In this document: positions 40,501 through 54,957 of the stretch, in pieces | Position numbering within the stretch: the first letter of the stretch is position 1 | Layout of the letters: every line of letters begins with the position of its first letter | Source of the DNA: Neelides folsomi | Taxonomy: Eukaryota > Arthropoda > Collembola > Neelipleona > Neelidae | Direction of reading: 5' to 3' | NCBI GenBank assembly: GCA_034687125.1 | Contig: JAQGBZ010000349.1 | Coordinates: 1 to 64,000 of the forward strand | DNA: 64,000 nucleotides | The notes under the pieces: generated by a model | Told to the model about the DNA's origin: nothing | Seen by the model: the letters and a program-made list of their open reading frames with translations, nothing else | Database searches by the model: none | Translations under genes and position numbers: made by a program

Positions 40501-43500
40501 TCTCGCTGGCTGACATTCTCCAACAAGGTTCACTTCGATTCCAACTCTGCGAATCGTCATTAAATATTATAATAATTTATTACCACTTCAATTATTGTTC
40601 ATTGAGAATATTCAAATTGGGTTTTCAACACTTCAAATCTTCGTCCTTCGGATTGAGTTGATGTCATAAGTCATTGGAATTGTGAATTGTTTAGTTCCGA
40701 TTTGAGAACAACAATAGAATTGGTCTAGTTATTACATTTGTATTTAAATTTACATCATAGGCGTACTTACTTTTTTAGTTAGTTAGTTTACTAATAAAGG
40801 TAAAAGAATTAAAATGAGGTTTATGGTGGTTTTTATCCATGTATGCATAATAAGAATAATAATAGTCTTATTTGTATTGTTTTGTTTTACTAATAATAGT
40901 GTTGAGATGTTTAGTAGAGGTGTTTGAGACAGTTAGTCATTAAATGAGCAGAACTGTTTTGTTTAACTTAATGTAACTCATGCATATGAGAATGTGTTTA
41001 GGAGTCAACAATGGATTTTCATTACTTCGACTTTGGATTGAAAGGAGTCGTAGGGAGGGCCAAAATAATTCTTCTTCCTACTCATCCCCCTCTTTGTTTC
41101 CACCATTTTTAAACATCTATCACATTGGACGATGAGAGTTCGTCAATTAGGACTGATAGACGGAAGATGCATGGGAGAGGTTTTATATAAAACATACCGC
41201 GACTTACAGTCAATAATGACTGTCTGCCTGGCTTCGTTGTCTCCGCTGGATTTCAATACAATGGAGATATAAAATTGGACAAAGAATAAGATTAGATAGT
41301 TAAATGTATCTCTAATGTGTTTGAAGGAGGGAGGTATTTTTTTATAAGATGGTTACATATATTACATATACAGAGTTAGACCGATGTTACTAATAACAAG
41401 CTAATAGAATCCACCTGTATGGTAGGAAATTATTGTTTGGAGAACCCTTTATATTTATATGAGATAAGGGTAGATATACATGTATTTATATATGTAAGTA
41501 CATGTACAGTATTTTGTATATGTACATGTATTATCTTAGATTGTATATGTATGTGAATTTATAAGGATAAAGGGAGGTTCGTTCTTTAACATGTTCGACG
41601 CCAGGATCTCGCCTCGAGATGTATATGTGTATATAAAGCTACGTGATGTCTGGGTTAGTCACTTGACGAGGAGAAGGAATGCGGGGAAGAAGAGATGAGA
41701 GATATTTTCTTCAAGGACCTTCCTCCCCGTTGGCCCATTTCTTAAAAATACTTTAAACCCTTCCTTCACTTGTTTCCACTAATTGACCTTTTCATTCCTC
41801 TCCCGCTTCATCTTGGTAAATAATAGTAAAAATGAATTGCTTTTTTTATCTCGCTCCCAAGAATTTCCAGTTGAAATGGGCCAAAAACCAACAAAGTTTT
41901 CTACTTAATTATCTACTTATGACCGTCTTATGATTTGTATATGTTTTAAATGAGAAGAGATGACGTTTTAAATGTTTTAAATGGGCGAATGCATTAAAAA
42001 ATTTGTTTGAATATTTCTTTAATCATTGAAATAATTATTTTTTTACAGGGAAGGTAAAAACTAATGGAATTGGTCAGCGGAGTTCGAGCATGGGACCTCC
42101 CAATTCCCGAAGTCCTCCCCCGGTGAGGAAGAGCAAATTTTCGGGTTTCGGACGCCTCTTCAAGCCATGGAAATGGAAGAGGAAGAAGAAGTCAGAGAAA
42201 TTCGAAGCCGCATCTCGATGTGAGTTTTTACTTGATCCAATGATACTAATGTACATATCCCGATATCCGTATTAAAGAGGTCTAAAAAACTAGGAATATT
42301 TATTACATCCTTTCAAACTCAGAGAGGTCTTGAGAAATAACTTACGAGCTCTGGGACTCAGCATTTGACTTGCTAAACGTGGAGTCTTGCAAGGAAGGGA
42401 GTTTTCATATAATTCGATAGGTTTTGAGAGCTGATCCAGGGAAGACTCCTTCTATCTCCTTGCTCAATACTTTCCCTAACTAAGTTAGTTTAAGACTCCA
42501 ACATGGGATATTATGAGTTCCTATTGCCCTCCCCCTTAGTTTTAGTTGGGAAGACGGATTAGAAAAAGATATAAATGTTAATGAGGGTGAGGAGGTTTAG
42601 AGAAGTTTCATTTTATGAAACATGACATCATGCATTCTTCCCCCATTTTCAATTAAGGCGAGTGAGAGAGGAAGTCTCGTGGATTAATTCTCAATTCTTC
42701 ATTAAAAACATCTTATTTGAAATTGTAAGTATTATCTTTTATTTTCTTTCTCTCATCAATTCCAATGAAGAACTTTGGCTCTGAGTCAGGAAAAAAAGTA
42801 TCATTCTTCTTTCCCCATTTGATTCATTTCATATTTGGATCATTGACATATCAACAAATTGTTCATCAAGTTTTTTCTCTATCCTTAACACACAAGTCCT
42901 TTTTGATCAAAATCGGCTGGCAGGTCTCATTCCTCAATTACAAAAGGAATTTGTATTTGTTAACATTCGTACATTGTAACACTTTTCCAAATTCATTTCT
43001 TCTTATCCAAATTTCCATATTGGATCCAACGCATTGTTTTCACATTTATGTTGGGGATTTATTTATGGTGTGTCTATGTCACACTTTTTGGAGTTACACA
43101 AGGTACGCGTCGCATACTAAGAAACATTTGTTTACTTCCACTATCTTTTTTTATTCCAATTCCACCTTTAATCATATGGATGTAGGAGGAAAGAAATTAT
43201 GCTAATGAATAAATAAGGACCAACAATTAATTATTGTAAAAAGCCAAACTTTCAATATTCCTCAATGTTAGATCTTTGATTACAAATCCATTAAAGTAAA
43301 CCAAATAAGAGTTGTGTCTGTAATGGTTTTATTGTAATTTGAAAAGTCTTAAAAATTATTTATTTATTGCTTACAATTACTTAATTTTATTTAAGGGAAT
43401 GAGGGTCTTTAAATATGGAGATTTATATTTATTTCATATTTAGACACATTGAGGAGGAATTTTCAAATGAACACATTGATCTTTCAGTAGAACTTGTGAA

Positions 43501-46500
43501 TGGGATTCATAATGCTAATGCATTTTTTCTGAACAGTTAGTTAGGGAAAAGACACATGAGCTGATTCTGTCACTCACTCTCGTGTTAAATGAACACAAAA
43601 GAGAGAGATTGTAAAGGGGTTTAATGTGTATTTACAATATTTCAATTCTCTGGCTCTTAAAACACCCGAGATGAATGGCGAATTCTTATGAGGCGATGAA
43701 TGTCTTTTGACTCCTTCCGCGGTTTCCTCTCATATCATTGTCATCTTGGGATTAGCTGGAGAGACAAAGGGAAACTCGTGGGAAGTCTGGAATTTCATAC
43801 TTGGGGACAAAAAAATATTATTTTTGAGGTCGTAATAGAAGTCGAGGGAAAAGCATACTAGGTATAGTCATATTGTCACATGGAAGATAAAAGTCGGTTT
43901 TTAATAATATAGTTCTGTGCAGGCTGTGTCTGTATTTGAACCAAAAACACTTGAGATTTTTTCCTTTAGTTTTTCCTTTAGTTTTTTCGTTATAGCGAAC
44001 CTATGACCTCTCCTAATAAATTCTTCACCGAGTCTGGAGTAAGTTAATTTCCTAAAGACACGATCCGTGTAATGTACGGAGTGTGATTAGGGTCACGTCC
44101 TTCATTCCTCCAAATTGGATTTCATTGATGAATTAATCCTTTTATTGTTAAAGTAAATTCATCTTCTTACGTCTTCTTCACTCACATGAAGCATAAAGCG
44201 GTTGTTGGTTGGTGGAGATTTTGATTGTGTTCATGATTAAACATTTCCTTCACGGTTCGCTTCTTTCCTAAATCAATTTCATTTATTGCTCATTCCTTTA
44301 AATGTCTCTCCGGCCGCGTCAGGTTGTAAATAGAAAATTGAGACGTTACATCTCGACTTACTCTCCAAACAAAAATCCCCATTGGGATTGAGTGAAAGGA
44401 GAAAAGTTATTGATTGGACTGAAAGAGAAAAATAGGTCGATTTTGTCTATTTTTTTTATATATTGAATATTGAATCTATTTACTCTTTTATCATCCATCT
44501 GTAACTGATACAATTTCCTTTAAATTTGTCTTCGATCGTTGCGCTTTCAATCATTCGATGGTGTAACAGCAAAAACATACAAAAACATGTCTATTTACAT
44601 TACATGGAAACATTTTATGATTGCGAATTTTAGGAATTTTATATAAAAGAATCCTTTTTTGCTCTTTTATCAACATTTGAAATTCATTTTTCTTAACGAG
44701 CATAGGAATTTTCATCTATTGTTATTTTATGTATTGGCCGTTTCAATTTTAATTTTATTAAAAAGTTTTACCGTGTAGGGATTTTTTCCATTCTGGAATG
44801 TAATTAGGGAGGTGGAGGAGGAATGTCGTATAATTTGTATTGTTCAGTTCCGACTGCATCACTCCCGACCGGTGCGATTATGATGATTAGATACCTCATG
44901 ATCATCATGCGATTGAGTCAAACCAACTTCTTGTTATTATCATTAGTCCATTCCTCTATTCGAATATTCCTCTCAAGAAATTCTCATCCCAAATGTCGTT
45001 TACAACTTTAATGGCCAACCAATACATGAAAGGAATACCGAATACCTTTATGTATAGTTAGTTATATGTAGTTGCATTGGAAGGGAACAATAATAAATAA
45101 TAAATGTTTAAAGGTTTTCGAAGAAACCAAAAGGGAGTTTCTGTTCTTAAAATGCGATAATGGCGTTAAATGGGCGTGGATCCTTTTTTCTCCAGTTCTG
45201 TTCATCTCCTTTGCACAATCCCTCGTTTTCTACAGATACTTAAAAGGGTCTTAATGATTCTGAGTATTGAGAAATTGAGATCCCTTTTTGATGTTCATTT
45301 GTTCTCCTCAATTTCCTATCATGTGGTTGAAATGCAATTTGTTGAGTTTTAATAATATACTATTTATATGGATTTAACTATGATATATTATGTATAACTT
45401 GTGTTTATGTAAATGTATCTCCTTTTCCATTTCAAAGGCCTATATAATGAGTTTAATGTCTATTATACACAAATGGTGTATCATCAATATAATATGTATT
45501 ATATTTACTTCATTTCCTTCATCATCTACTTTTCTCTCTTCAATATATGGAATTGTGAAACGAATTGCGAAAAATTCCTCATTCGATTTAATACTTTTTC
45601 ATGTTGGATGGAAATTGGGAAATTAAAATGCATTCGTGGAAGCATGTAATTGTTGAGTCTTATAAAGAGGGGAGAGAGATATTTTTATAACCAAGAGCGT
45701 GCGAGTGTTTCACTCACCTCATTACATTGGCAGTTTCTCATCAAATGCATAAATAATTACCATTCCTGCAGCTCCCAAACGACTCATGTGATGAAATGTG
45801 GGAATGCTCACTCACAGTGACGAAGTGTATCAGAAGATGATACGATGGTTCAAATTCTCTTTCTAACATTAAGTTCTAATGGAATATTCCCTTTGATTTA
45901 CATCTATTACATCTAAATAAGAATTATCTTTTGGAATTGTCCTTTGTGTGTCCTTTCCTTGGTGTACACAATCTGTAGATCTAAATGTAAGTAATAGATA
46001 CAATAAGGAAGATTTTAACTTTTTTAATTTACTTGTTGATTCCTTCTCATCATATTACTTTGAGGATTCTTTTTATTAGAATTCTTTTTATTGGAGTTGG
46101 AACTGATACGTGGAGTTTTTTACTTTTACGGGCAGTTCCTTTTATAAGTGCTTTGTAGTTTATTTTGAATCTACAGATGTGATTTCTGGTCTGAAGCCAA
46201 TAATTTGGACATATAAAAATGTTTGGTTTCTCATTGTCGCCGTGATTAGCTCTATGTCACGGGCTCGTTCTCCTTCTTTTCCTACGCATTTTTACTTATA
46301 AAGCCAAAGTGTCATCTCTTCTCTCATCCAACTCAGTCTCATTTTCCAGAAGGCTACCTGACTATTTTACATCTCCCCATCACATTCCCATTTTATGATT
46401 CATTTACTAAAAGAGTTTTTGAGGTTTATTATAAATATCCACTTTTGTCCACATGTGTCGCATTTTAAATGATTGGTCCCATACATGGAATTAAGTAAAT

Positions 46501-49500
46501 CTGATTTAAGGGATTTGAATAATGAATTGGGCAATAATGACAATAATGAATTATTGTCGAAAATACATAATATTTATGTATTTATATGATTTATACGCAA
46601 AGGCTAATTTCAATAATTTTATGTTGTAGAAATAATTTTTTGCCATTTTTAAGTTGTATTTTATATGTGTACCTATACATGTGTATGAGAATAATATATT
46701 ATATGAGTATACGCTACATTGTATTTGTAATTAAAAAGCTATTTCTTGTACTTTATGTACATATTACTTTAAAAGTGTATTTTATTAGTTAATAGAATAT
46801 TTAATTAGTTAAATAGACTGTATAAATTATGGTCATGTGATGTGACTTATTTTGTAGTTAATTTATTTTCTGTTCATTTTTGCGTTGAACAGCATTGGAA
46901 CGTAAAATGTCGGTGAGGGCGAATCGGGAAGAGCTGGTTGAAAAAGGGATTCTCCCACCTGATCCGCCCAACATGTTGGTGCCATCATTAACGTCTGATG
47001 TTCCGGGTTAGTCGACGACCGAGTTGTTACATACAAAAAGCCCTTTTAACTCTTCTAATATCCAAATGCTTCTCCTCTATCTTAAATGTTAAATTATGCT
47101 TCGTGAGCTGTTTAGGAAATATCGTCCCAATTATCTTTTGCCTCTGTGCCAAGAATCCCCGTTTTTACAAGACTTGGGAGTTTGTTAGATTATCACTAAT
47201 TAACAATTAATTCCCAAGAGTTTGCACATACACCAGATTTCCATTTGCTTTGCTGGGAGTTATTGGCTCGTGCGCTGAAAAGCTTCAACATTCCAAAATC
47301 AATCGCATATTTCTTTTTTAGAATGAATTAGAATATGTTTAGAATGTTTACAGTAGACATTTCCTCCTTATAAGCAATGAGATTGGGTGCGTGTAATAAA
47401 AAATCATTGTGTTTTGACAATTAACGTCAATGAATTTGAAGTGGAAGGGGAATTATTGAGGATGTTCGTAAGCTTGAAGAATTTATGATAATGAAATCTT
47501 GATCTCATTATGTTCCTTGTCAATTCTCTAAGCTCCTTTGCCGTCTTAATGTCTTATTTAAGCTTAACATCGAATCCCCTTACATCGGATAGAAGAGACA
47601 TTTTTATGCTTATGATTAGCTAAACTCTATTTACGATCCTATCTTAATTCCTCGCTTGACGAAGTGGGTCAGGGAGGAGGAAATGAATTTAAAGTCTATT
47701 AGTTGTGGAATGAAGCTGAGAGAGCAAACCAAATGATTTAACAAATTTGCAGGAGCGAATTTCTTTCCTTTTCCTCAGAACTCTTTAATAATTTAATCTA
47801 ATAAAAACTCCCTGACTTTCCGTCCCATATACTTAATTGTATATTACGAAACTATGTATTTAGCTTCAGATGTTTGGCTAATTAGAATTAGACTTTTAAT
47901 CTTCGGCTTTGGCTTTTTATTACCTCCGGTACAAGATTTGATTAAAGTTTTTAAAAGTTTTGCTGTATTTTAAATTGTTTTCTGTATTTTGGAATATTTC
48001 CAACTGCGAACTTTGAAGAACCTGTTAATATCTTTGGCTTATATAAAACTTATATTATGCATGTACAGTAATGGATCAGACGTTGTTTTATATTACGTGA
48101 AATTCACTTTATGTAAATCTTGTAAGAAATTAAATTAAAATCATTTATTCTAAAAGAGGAATTTCTTCTTCGGCTTGTTTATTGTGTTCCTATACTTGGT
48201 CGGTGTAATTACGTTTTTTTAGAGAAATAAGGAAAACAATAAATTGCTTGAATAATTCTTAAAGTTGCCGGGTTTGGTCTGACTTTGAACTTCTCATCTT
48301 TTTTATTCTCCAATGGTCATTCTAAATTACAATTACAATTTGTAATAATTGAAATTCTTCCTTTCAGACGGCGTGAGTTGGGAACATGATGGCTGTAAGG
48401 TTGAAAACGGCATGTCCGCCCCGCTTCATCTCACCAATCCCATGAATCAAATGAAGACGTTTGGGAACCATTCAACTTCTTTCTCCTTCGAGTCAAAAGG
48501 TGAAGATCGGCATTCACCTCCGACGGGGAAAAACGGTTTCGTTGGGTCGTTAAACCAACCGCAGCTCAACACCAACTCGTCCCATTCGGCATTTGTGAAC
48601 ATGAAGGGAAATTGTTTGAGCAGCTTCTCCGGTCCACAGACAAATTTGTCATCAAATGGATCAAATTCCCACTATCATCCTCAACAACCGCCTGAACCGC
48701 CAGTTAAACCAAATAACATTGATCGATCAGTCTCCTCTCATGGAATCAACCATAATACTTCGACTGCAGGTAAATTTCAATATTCACACTTTGTTTAATT
48801 TAAATCAATGTATCAGTATTTGTGTAATTGTGTATACCTAATATTGGATCGGGCTTTGGGAATAAAGAAATGGTTTACTATAAATGTATCTTATATGGTA
48901 TACCTAGAGGGAAAAATCCCTTTTAAATATAAAATTATTAATTAAATTAATTATTTGAATTATTGGCCAAATGAGATTAAAGGAACATTTGGGAAATTGA
49001 GAGCCACCAAATTGAATTTCTTCACAATTGGCAAAAAGGGCTAGTTAATTTAATTTGAAACGAGAATTGAATTCCGACTCCTTTTCATCTCACTACTCGT
49101 TTTTTGCTTGGTGTGTCCTTGTTTTACCTTGCTCAACTGACAGATCTTTACTTTACTTTGATGTTGAGTGAAAGTCAAAATATTCGATTATTTAAATGTA
49201 TTCGATCGTACTTCGTACTTATCATTTAAATTACATATATATAATATGAGTAAATGAGATTAAAATTGATCCTTTATTCGTTCCTTTATTTTAAATCAAT
49301 TAAATTAATAGCATCTGTTTATTTTGCTAGAGATGATAGTGACATGAGTAATTATTTAGTTAAAGTTTGTTTATTTGTTAAATCCCAAGCCTAAAGTTGT
49401 ATCATGTGCATGTTTATCTGTTTATATTTGTAAATGTCGTATGTGTAATAATTAATGTTTGTGATTGTCCGCAGAGAGCATATTGTTGGGGAGTTACACA

Positions 49501-52500
49501 ACCAGCTTTCCTCCAGATCCTCCCTTCTACTCCACCATGGCGGGAATTTCCCTCCATGAACTCCCGGAACCTCCCATCCTCGTCTCGGAAATTGGGCCGA
49601 TTCCCCCGCCTCCGATGTTCTCCACTCCATCGCCCCTCCCTGTCCACCGAACCCAATTGAGAGATCAGCAAAGGGAGAGGGAACAAAATCTCGCGGCCGC
49701 TATCGCCCTCGTCGTTCAAAATTCGAGAAACGCGGATTTATACTCTCAGCTCACACAAGGTATACACAGAGAATCCCATTTGGAGTAAATACAAGATTTC
49801 ATTGGCCATTTACATAAATAAATAGTTAGTAATGATTGCTTAATTTATCGTTAGTAAGTCGAGAGCTATTTGTGGATACATTTAATAGACTCACAAATCA
49901 AATCATAATATTCACACATCATCAAACCCAAACTCCATTCATTATTCCAATTTAAATTGCAACTTGTGACTCTTTGTGTGCTTTCATATGATCGTGCCTT
50001 TATCCGTCTCTTGAGATTTAATTCAAACTTCCAATTCAAATTGGTTGGTTGCAAAACCATTTTCCTACCCAAAATAGACTCATCATTTGTTTTATTGTAT
50101 GAATTCCATTGAACTCTAACCTAGCTCACTTATTATACGGTTTATATCAAGGTTTATATATTACATGTCACAGCTAATGGCATGTCATGGGGCTCAGGAA
50201 GGGTTTAAGTTTAAATAATGAAATGGGATTCTGGACTTTGGAGAGTTTAAAATAAAGGATTTCGGATAATTTTGAACTAATATTTGTTCTGTCTGATCTT
50301 CCGTTTATCCTCAGTCTGCGCGGATCATATTTTTCTTTCCTTTACAGGAAGGATATTTCAACTTCTTTTGTCATAATCGATAAAGCTTTCAAATGCCAAA
50401 ACCCGATTGACAGATCAATCATAATTATTATAATAATGAAATTGATTGATCAATGAAAATCATTCAGAAAAGAAAGTTTCACAATTCGATTTTGTGCTCT
50501 ATAAGTTTACTTTCTTTTCAAATAAAAGATTACCTATAAAAGAACTAACTAATAGGAATGAATGGACTGCGTATTTGGACAAACATATCAATATCTATGT
50601 TGCATAACATTTTATACTGATATTCATATTATGCTATGATGTTAAAATCCTATTGGATTTTTAAAAAAAATCTTTGATAGTTCTTTTTTCATATTCTACG
50701 AGAACTCGTGAAGGATTATTAAATTATTATGCATTCTTCAAATGTGAATTTTAGCGTGAGCGTGAAGAATGTGTGTGTAGATTTTGAAGTCACCTCAAAG
50801 CGTTGATGTTTGAGGGCGGTTCAACGATTGGCATATTTCCCCATCAAATGTCTTAAGGGTTGATAAGGAATTTGAATTCGGAATCACGAACTTGTCTTCC
50901 CTCCTTTACGTAAATCTACGTAAGAAAAGGAATCATAAAACAATTTATATGTTGAGTAGTTTATTATGACGCCAAGGTGGCTTACAACCAAAGTTCAATT
51001 CTTTACAATTTTATGCATAATATGAAGATTCCTATATTGTTCAAATTCCTTTTCTCATTTTCAAACCATGTGAGGATATGAATTATGGAATTTAAAGGTC
51101 TATATAACATTTTAAATGTATATTATGTATAGGATATTGCTACCTTGTATTAAATGTTTTTTACCAAACCTCCCTACTGGTATTAAACATGGTTATAATT
51201 TATTGTATCGCACCGTGTATGTGAATATGATGAATCACGACTCATAATTCAACGAGGACTCATCTTATCATGCACATGATGGGGAAAGGAGAATCGCTTA
51301 CGATAGTAATTCCTAATGGTAAATTCTTAATAGTACTAAAGGAATTGTAGGTTGAATAAGGAGCCGTGGGAAATGATGCATGTTTTAATACGCAGATAAA
51401 AGTTACACAAGATTCCCTTTGACTCATTACGCTCTCCTCACCTTGAATCATGTTTCTCGTGTGCCTTATGGGGGGGAGAATGAAAAATGGTCATTACATG
51501 AAACATAGGATTATGTGGTAATTGTGTATCTCGGGACGTGTGACTTCTTAATTGCACTTCTCTCTTGCTTTTTTGGTCATGGACCTGAAATGATGTTGAA
51601 TATTTAAATGATGGGTTTTGGGTTAAACTCCGGTTGTTTGGATGTTTCTAATGATTTCTTATTCCTTGTGTGAATTCCAGAAGAAGGAGTTGACGGGAGT
51701 GGGTCAGAAGATGAAGAGGATTCGGAATTACAAGAAGCTCATGGGAATCATCTTCAGCGAGAGCGGGATACAAATAAAGTGGAGGAAGTTCCAGCTAAAG
51801 AACCGCGTCTTAATGCTCTGCCCATCAAGTCTGCTTTAAAGAAGAAAGGAGGGTCAGGAGCTTCCACTCCGACCCAAGAATCTTCACACCCAAAGCACCA
51901 TTCAAAGTGAGGATTTTTATACAATTGTTCATTTAAAAAAGAAAGATACTTATGGCCCACCCTGTATGGAAAATACATAAATATGTATTTTAGTAATTTA
52001 GTGAAGTCTGCAAAGGTACAAGAAAACATTGATTATTAATTTTACATGTTTTTGCATTTTACAAGAAGTTATCTCTAAGAACAATACACGCATATCATGA
52101 GCTCATTAGGTTAAACTTTCATAAAATATTCATTAAATAAATTGGTTAGAAGGTAAACGGATTTTCATGAACATGAGTTTATCGCATGAATAGATTTGGG
52201 GGATCTTGTTAAAAGTACCATGATGTTTTCTCTATTTATCAAAATAAAAGGAAAAGAAAATTCAATCTTTTTGTTGATTTGACTGAGGGCGTGTTTTCCA
52301 AACTCAAAACTCGAACATTTGAGCGGTTTCTCGGAACATTGGATTTGAGAACCATATTGTTAAAAAATAGTGAAATTTTATAAGTCCCTTTTCCTAAATT
52401 GAGGAAATGGTTTTCATACAACTTCTTTTACTTTGTAATGGATCTCATCGCTCAAAAGAAACTCTTGATGGGTTTCGAAGGGAAAACCGAAAAAGTCCCA

Positions 52501-54957
52501 GATTTTTCTTGCTTCTTCTTCATTTATTGAATCGATCGTTATATCATGCATTGGCATATGTTTAATATATATACATTACATACAATATATATGTAGATAA
52601 GTAATATATCCTCTCATATCTTTCCATTACTTTCAATTCAATGAACTGTAAATAATTTAAATTGCTTTCTCATTGAGTTACCTTTAATTTGAATTTGTGA
52701 GTTCAATCAGCAATTCTCGCCGCTTGAAGCCATAAAATAAACAAGTGTAAAATCATTCCCTGTATATTTATGGCCCTATCTCGTTATGATTTTGACTTTT
52801 TGGTTGTCAATTGAATTTCAATTTGAAATTTATCTCACCATCTCTGATTTTTTCATATGGAGCTTAATGCGGTTGAAGAGATAAATGCACAGTTTTTTTA
52901 CATGTGTACTGTATGTACAGATATGTACTATGTAACATGTGAGGACGAAGAACGCGTGAACAAGTTTTGAAGGTATAAATTGAGGAATTCTTCCTCTTGA
53001 CCTCTTCTTAAGTCCTTTGGCTGCATTGGAGTTATGTGGGGAAATAGTTCATTCATTTTCTTCTTCCCATGCTCATTCCTTCCTCGCACGTGAATATTCC
53101 TGATGAGAACTGCCGACAAGTGCGGAGAGTTGTTTAAGTCTCTATTGATGAATGTTATTTCATATCGGTCTTTATCTGTTTAAAAAAGTAATTTGAGTCG
53201 ACTCCCCTGTGAGATTTGTACTTGTTAGATATGAAGAGCAAATTAAGATCCTTAGCGTTAACTGAGGTCAAGTTGTTTGCAAGTGTAATTTATGAACTTA
53301 ATTCATCAGATACTCATCTAAAGTGGTGCAAAAGAGGCGTGTTCCATTGTTCCATATAACTATAATATATTTACGTGACTTCTCAAACATGGACTCTCAT
53401 TATGTACATATGTATAACTAATATTATATACAGAACTAACTATTAACTTAAGGTCCATTGTGCCAAAACACATTAAGGATTTGATAGTGTTGATTTAAAG
53501 GAATTTATCAGAGGACACAAACATTAAAAAGAGCTCAACACACGAATTTACTATGAATAGTTATTGGTTAGTTAAAGTGTTGAAATTAAGCGTTGTATAA
53601 ATACGTACTTAGGTTTATATTTAATATCGAAGAATGTAATTTTATGTTATGACTTCTTTCTCCTCTTTTTTCTGCTACCTTTGATAAGGCGGCCGCCACT
53701 AAGGATGCTCTTTAGGTTTGAATAAAATAACAATGTTATAACAAGGATCTTTCAAAATCCCTGTTTTGACCATGAGTGCTAATGAAATTTTAATGATATG
53801 AAATAGTACGAGGCCGATCCGATTTGCCGGAGCTCTTCAGCTCCGCGAGGAGAATAAGGAGAATGCGAGACCAAAGACTTTACAACCTCCACCGGCCGAT
53901 CAGGATGATGATTCGTCGGAAGAGGATGGACCTGTGCTCTACCGTGACGATGACGAAGAGCCTGTTGATGAAAAAAGTAATTTTTATTATAAATAAACAA
54001 CATTCACTTTGTAAACAATTTGAATCTCTCTTTTCATAATGTCGAAAACATTAAATGTGGAAATTAGAAGATTATGTTGGATGTAGTGAAGGGGGAAATT
54101 CAATTGGGAGAAATTAAAAACAATATTTATGCATGATTTTTGGGTTTACAGCTATTTTGTAATTTCTTACCTCTAATTATATTTTACTTTTCACAGCTCG
54201 GCTTTCGAAAATTGCACGGAAAGACAGCTTAGCTCTCAAATTGGCGATGAGGCCAGATCGACAGGAGTTGATAGATCGAAACATAATACGGGTTGTGACT
54301 GAAAAGGAACAGCAAGAGTCGAAGGAAGCTATCGGTGCCAAATTGATTAGGTATATTTAAATTGGTTACACTGTGATTTCTCGGAATTAACCTCTTTGGT
54401 CCTAATTAGGCGACTGAGTATGCGGCCGTCTATGGAGGAACTTGAAGATCGGAATATTCTGAAAAGTAAGATTTTTTAATTTACTTAAGAACTACCGATC
54501 TTTTATAAAGTCAAGAACCTTTCATTATCTATTGTTTCCTTTCAGAACAAACTCCGGCGGAGGAGAGGAAGCTTAAAGAGGAGAAAAAGAAAATGCTGTT
54601 GAGGAAACTTAGCTTTAGACCAACTATTGAGGAATTGAAAGAGAAAAAGGTAAAGATCCAAATTATTTAATAAAATCCAATTTAAAATTATGGTAAGATT
54701 ATGTATCATTATATAATGTATGTAATAATAGCATTGTTTGTTACAAAATATAATTTTTAATTTTTCAGATTATTCGGTTCAACGACTACATAGAAGTGAC
54801 TCAAGCACAAGACTATGATAGACGTGCGGACAAACCGTGGACGAGGCTGACTCCGAAAGACAAAGCAGCAATTCGAAAAGAGCTCAATGAGTTCAAAAGT
54901 AACGAGATGGAAGTTCACCAAGAATCCCGACACCTCATACGATTCCACAGGCCTTAA
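37589..54957 (+). CDS. PHACTR: PHACTR, phosphatase and actin regulator
   Basis: Exons 37589-37850, 42049-42219, 46893-47006, 48368-48769, 49475-49759, 51681-51906, 53807-53976, 54197-54350, 54410-54465, 54546-54649, 54769-54957; 710 aa. Domains in order: basic [19 protein letters not shown] (nuclear-signal-like, about 117-135); RPEL1 ([15 protein letters not shown], about 151-165); a disordered Pro/Ser-rich middle; then RPEL2 (RPDRQEL), RPEL3 (RPSMEEL) and RPEL4 (RPTIEEL) between about 545 and 650. The tail (from [20 protein letters not shown] through [18 protein letters not shown] to RFHRP) is the conserved PP1-binding region, with RVxF-type IIRF and the downstream R and W. RPEL motifs bind G-actin, coupling actin levels to PP1 in known family members. 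RPEL1 lacks the Pro, as is common for the N-terminal copy. Confidence 0.97.
39357..39734. other. GC-richer patch between PHACTR first exons
   Basis: This stretch is visibly richer in G and C than its surroundings, with a GT run around 39464-39477 and open frames in three overlapping readings on both strands. None shows a domain or conserved motif. It may be a regulatory block or 5' UTR for the second promoter rather than a gene. Confidence 0.4.
40194..40527 (+). CDS. PHACTR: PHACTR alternative first coding exon
   Basis: The ATG at 40194 has an in-frame TGA immediately upstream, so this is a start exon, not an internal one. It ends CAA CAA G|gttcac, leaving one base, exactly the phase of the first exon at 37850, and can join the same acceptor at 42049. 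The encoded 111 residues (opening [20 protein letters not shown], with [17 protein letters not shown] later) replace the 87 of the upstream exon, giving 734 aa. The shared theme between the two N-termini is a Leu-Asp-Asn-Leu segment ([10 protein letters not shown] versus SLDNLNF). A separate promoter is implied. Confidence 0.75.
42220..46892 (+). other. long PHACTR intron
   Basis: A 4.7-kb intron between the basic-motif exon and the RPEL1 exon. It contains several open frames, the largest at 42765-43205. They are low-complexity, Phe/Ser/His-rich and unlike any family I know. No transposon ends found. Confidence 0.5.
51903..51964. mobile_element. Tc1/mariner-type MITE, copy 4, touching a PHACTR splice donor
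   Basis: Right end read inward is CAGGGTGGGCCATAAGTATC, followed by the family loop TTTAAATGAACAATTG, with TA at 51965-51966. The left side ends in CAAAGTGAGGATTTTTATAC, close to the CAAAGTGGG end of copy 3. The exon 51681-51906 donor (AAA|GTGAGG) lies within this left end. The left boundary is less sure because no TA precedes it. Confidence 0.65.

Noticed and set aside
42765-43205. 146-codon ORF in a PHACTR intron
   Set aside because: Low-complexity Phe/Ser/His-rich, no motif, no sensible gene context.
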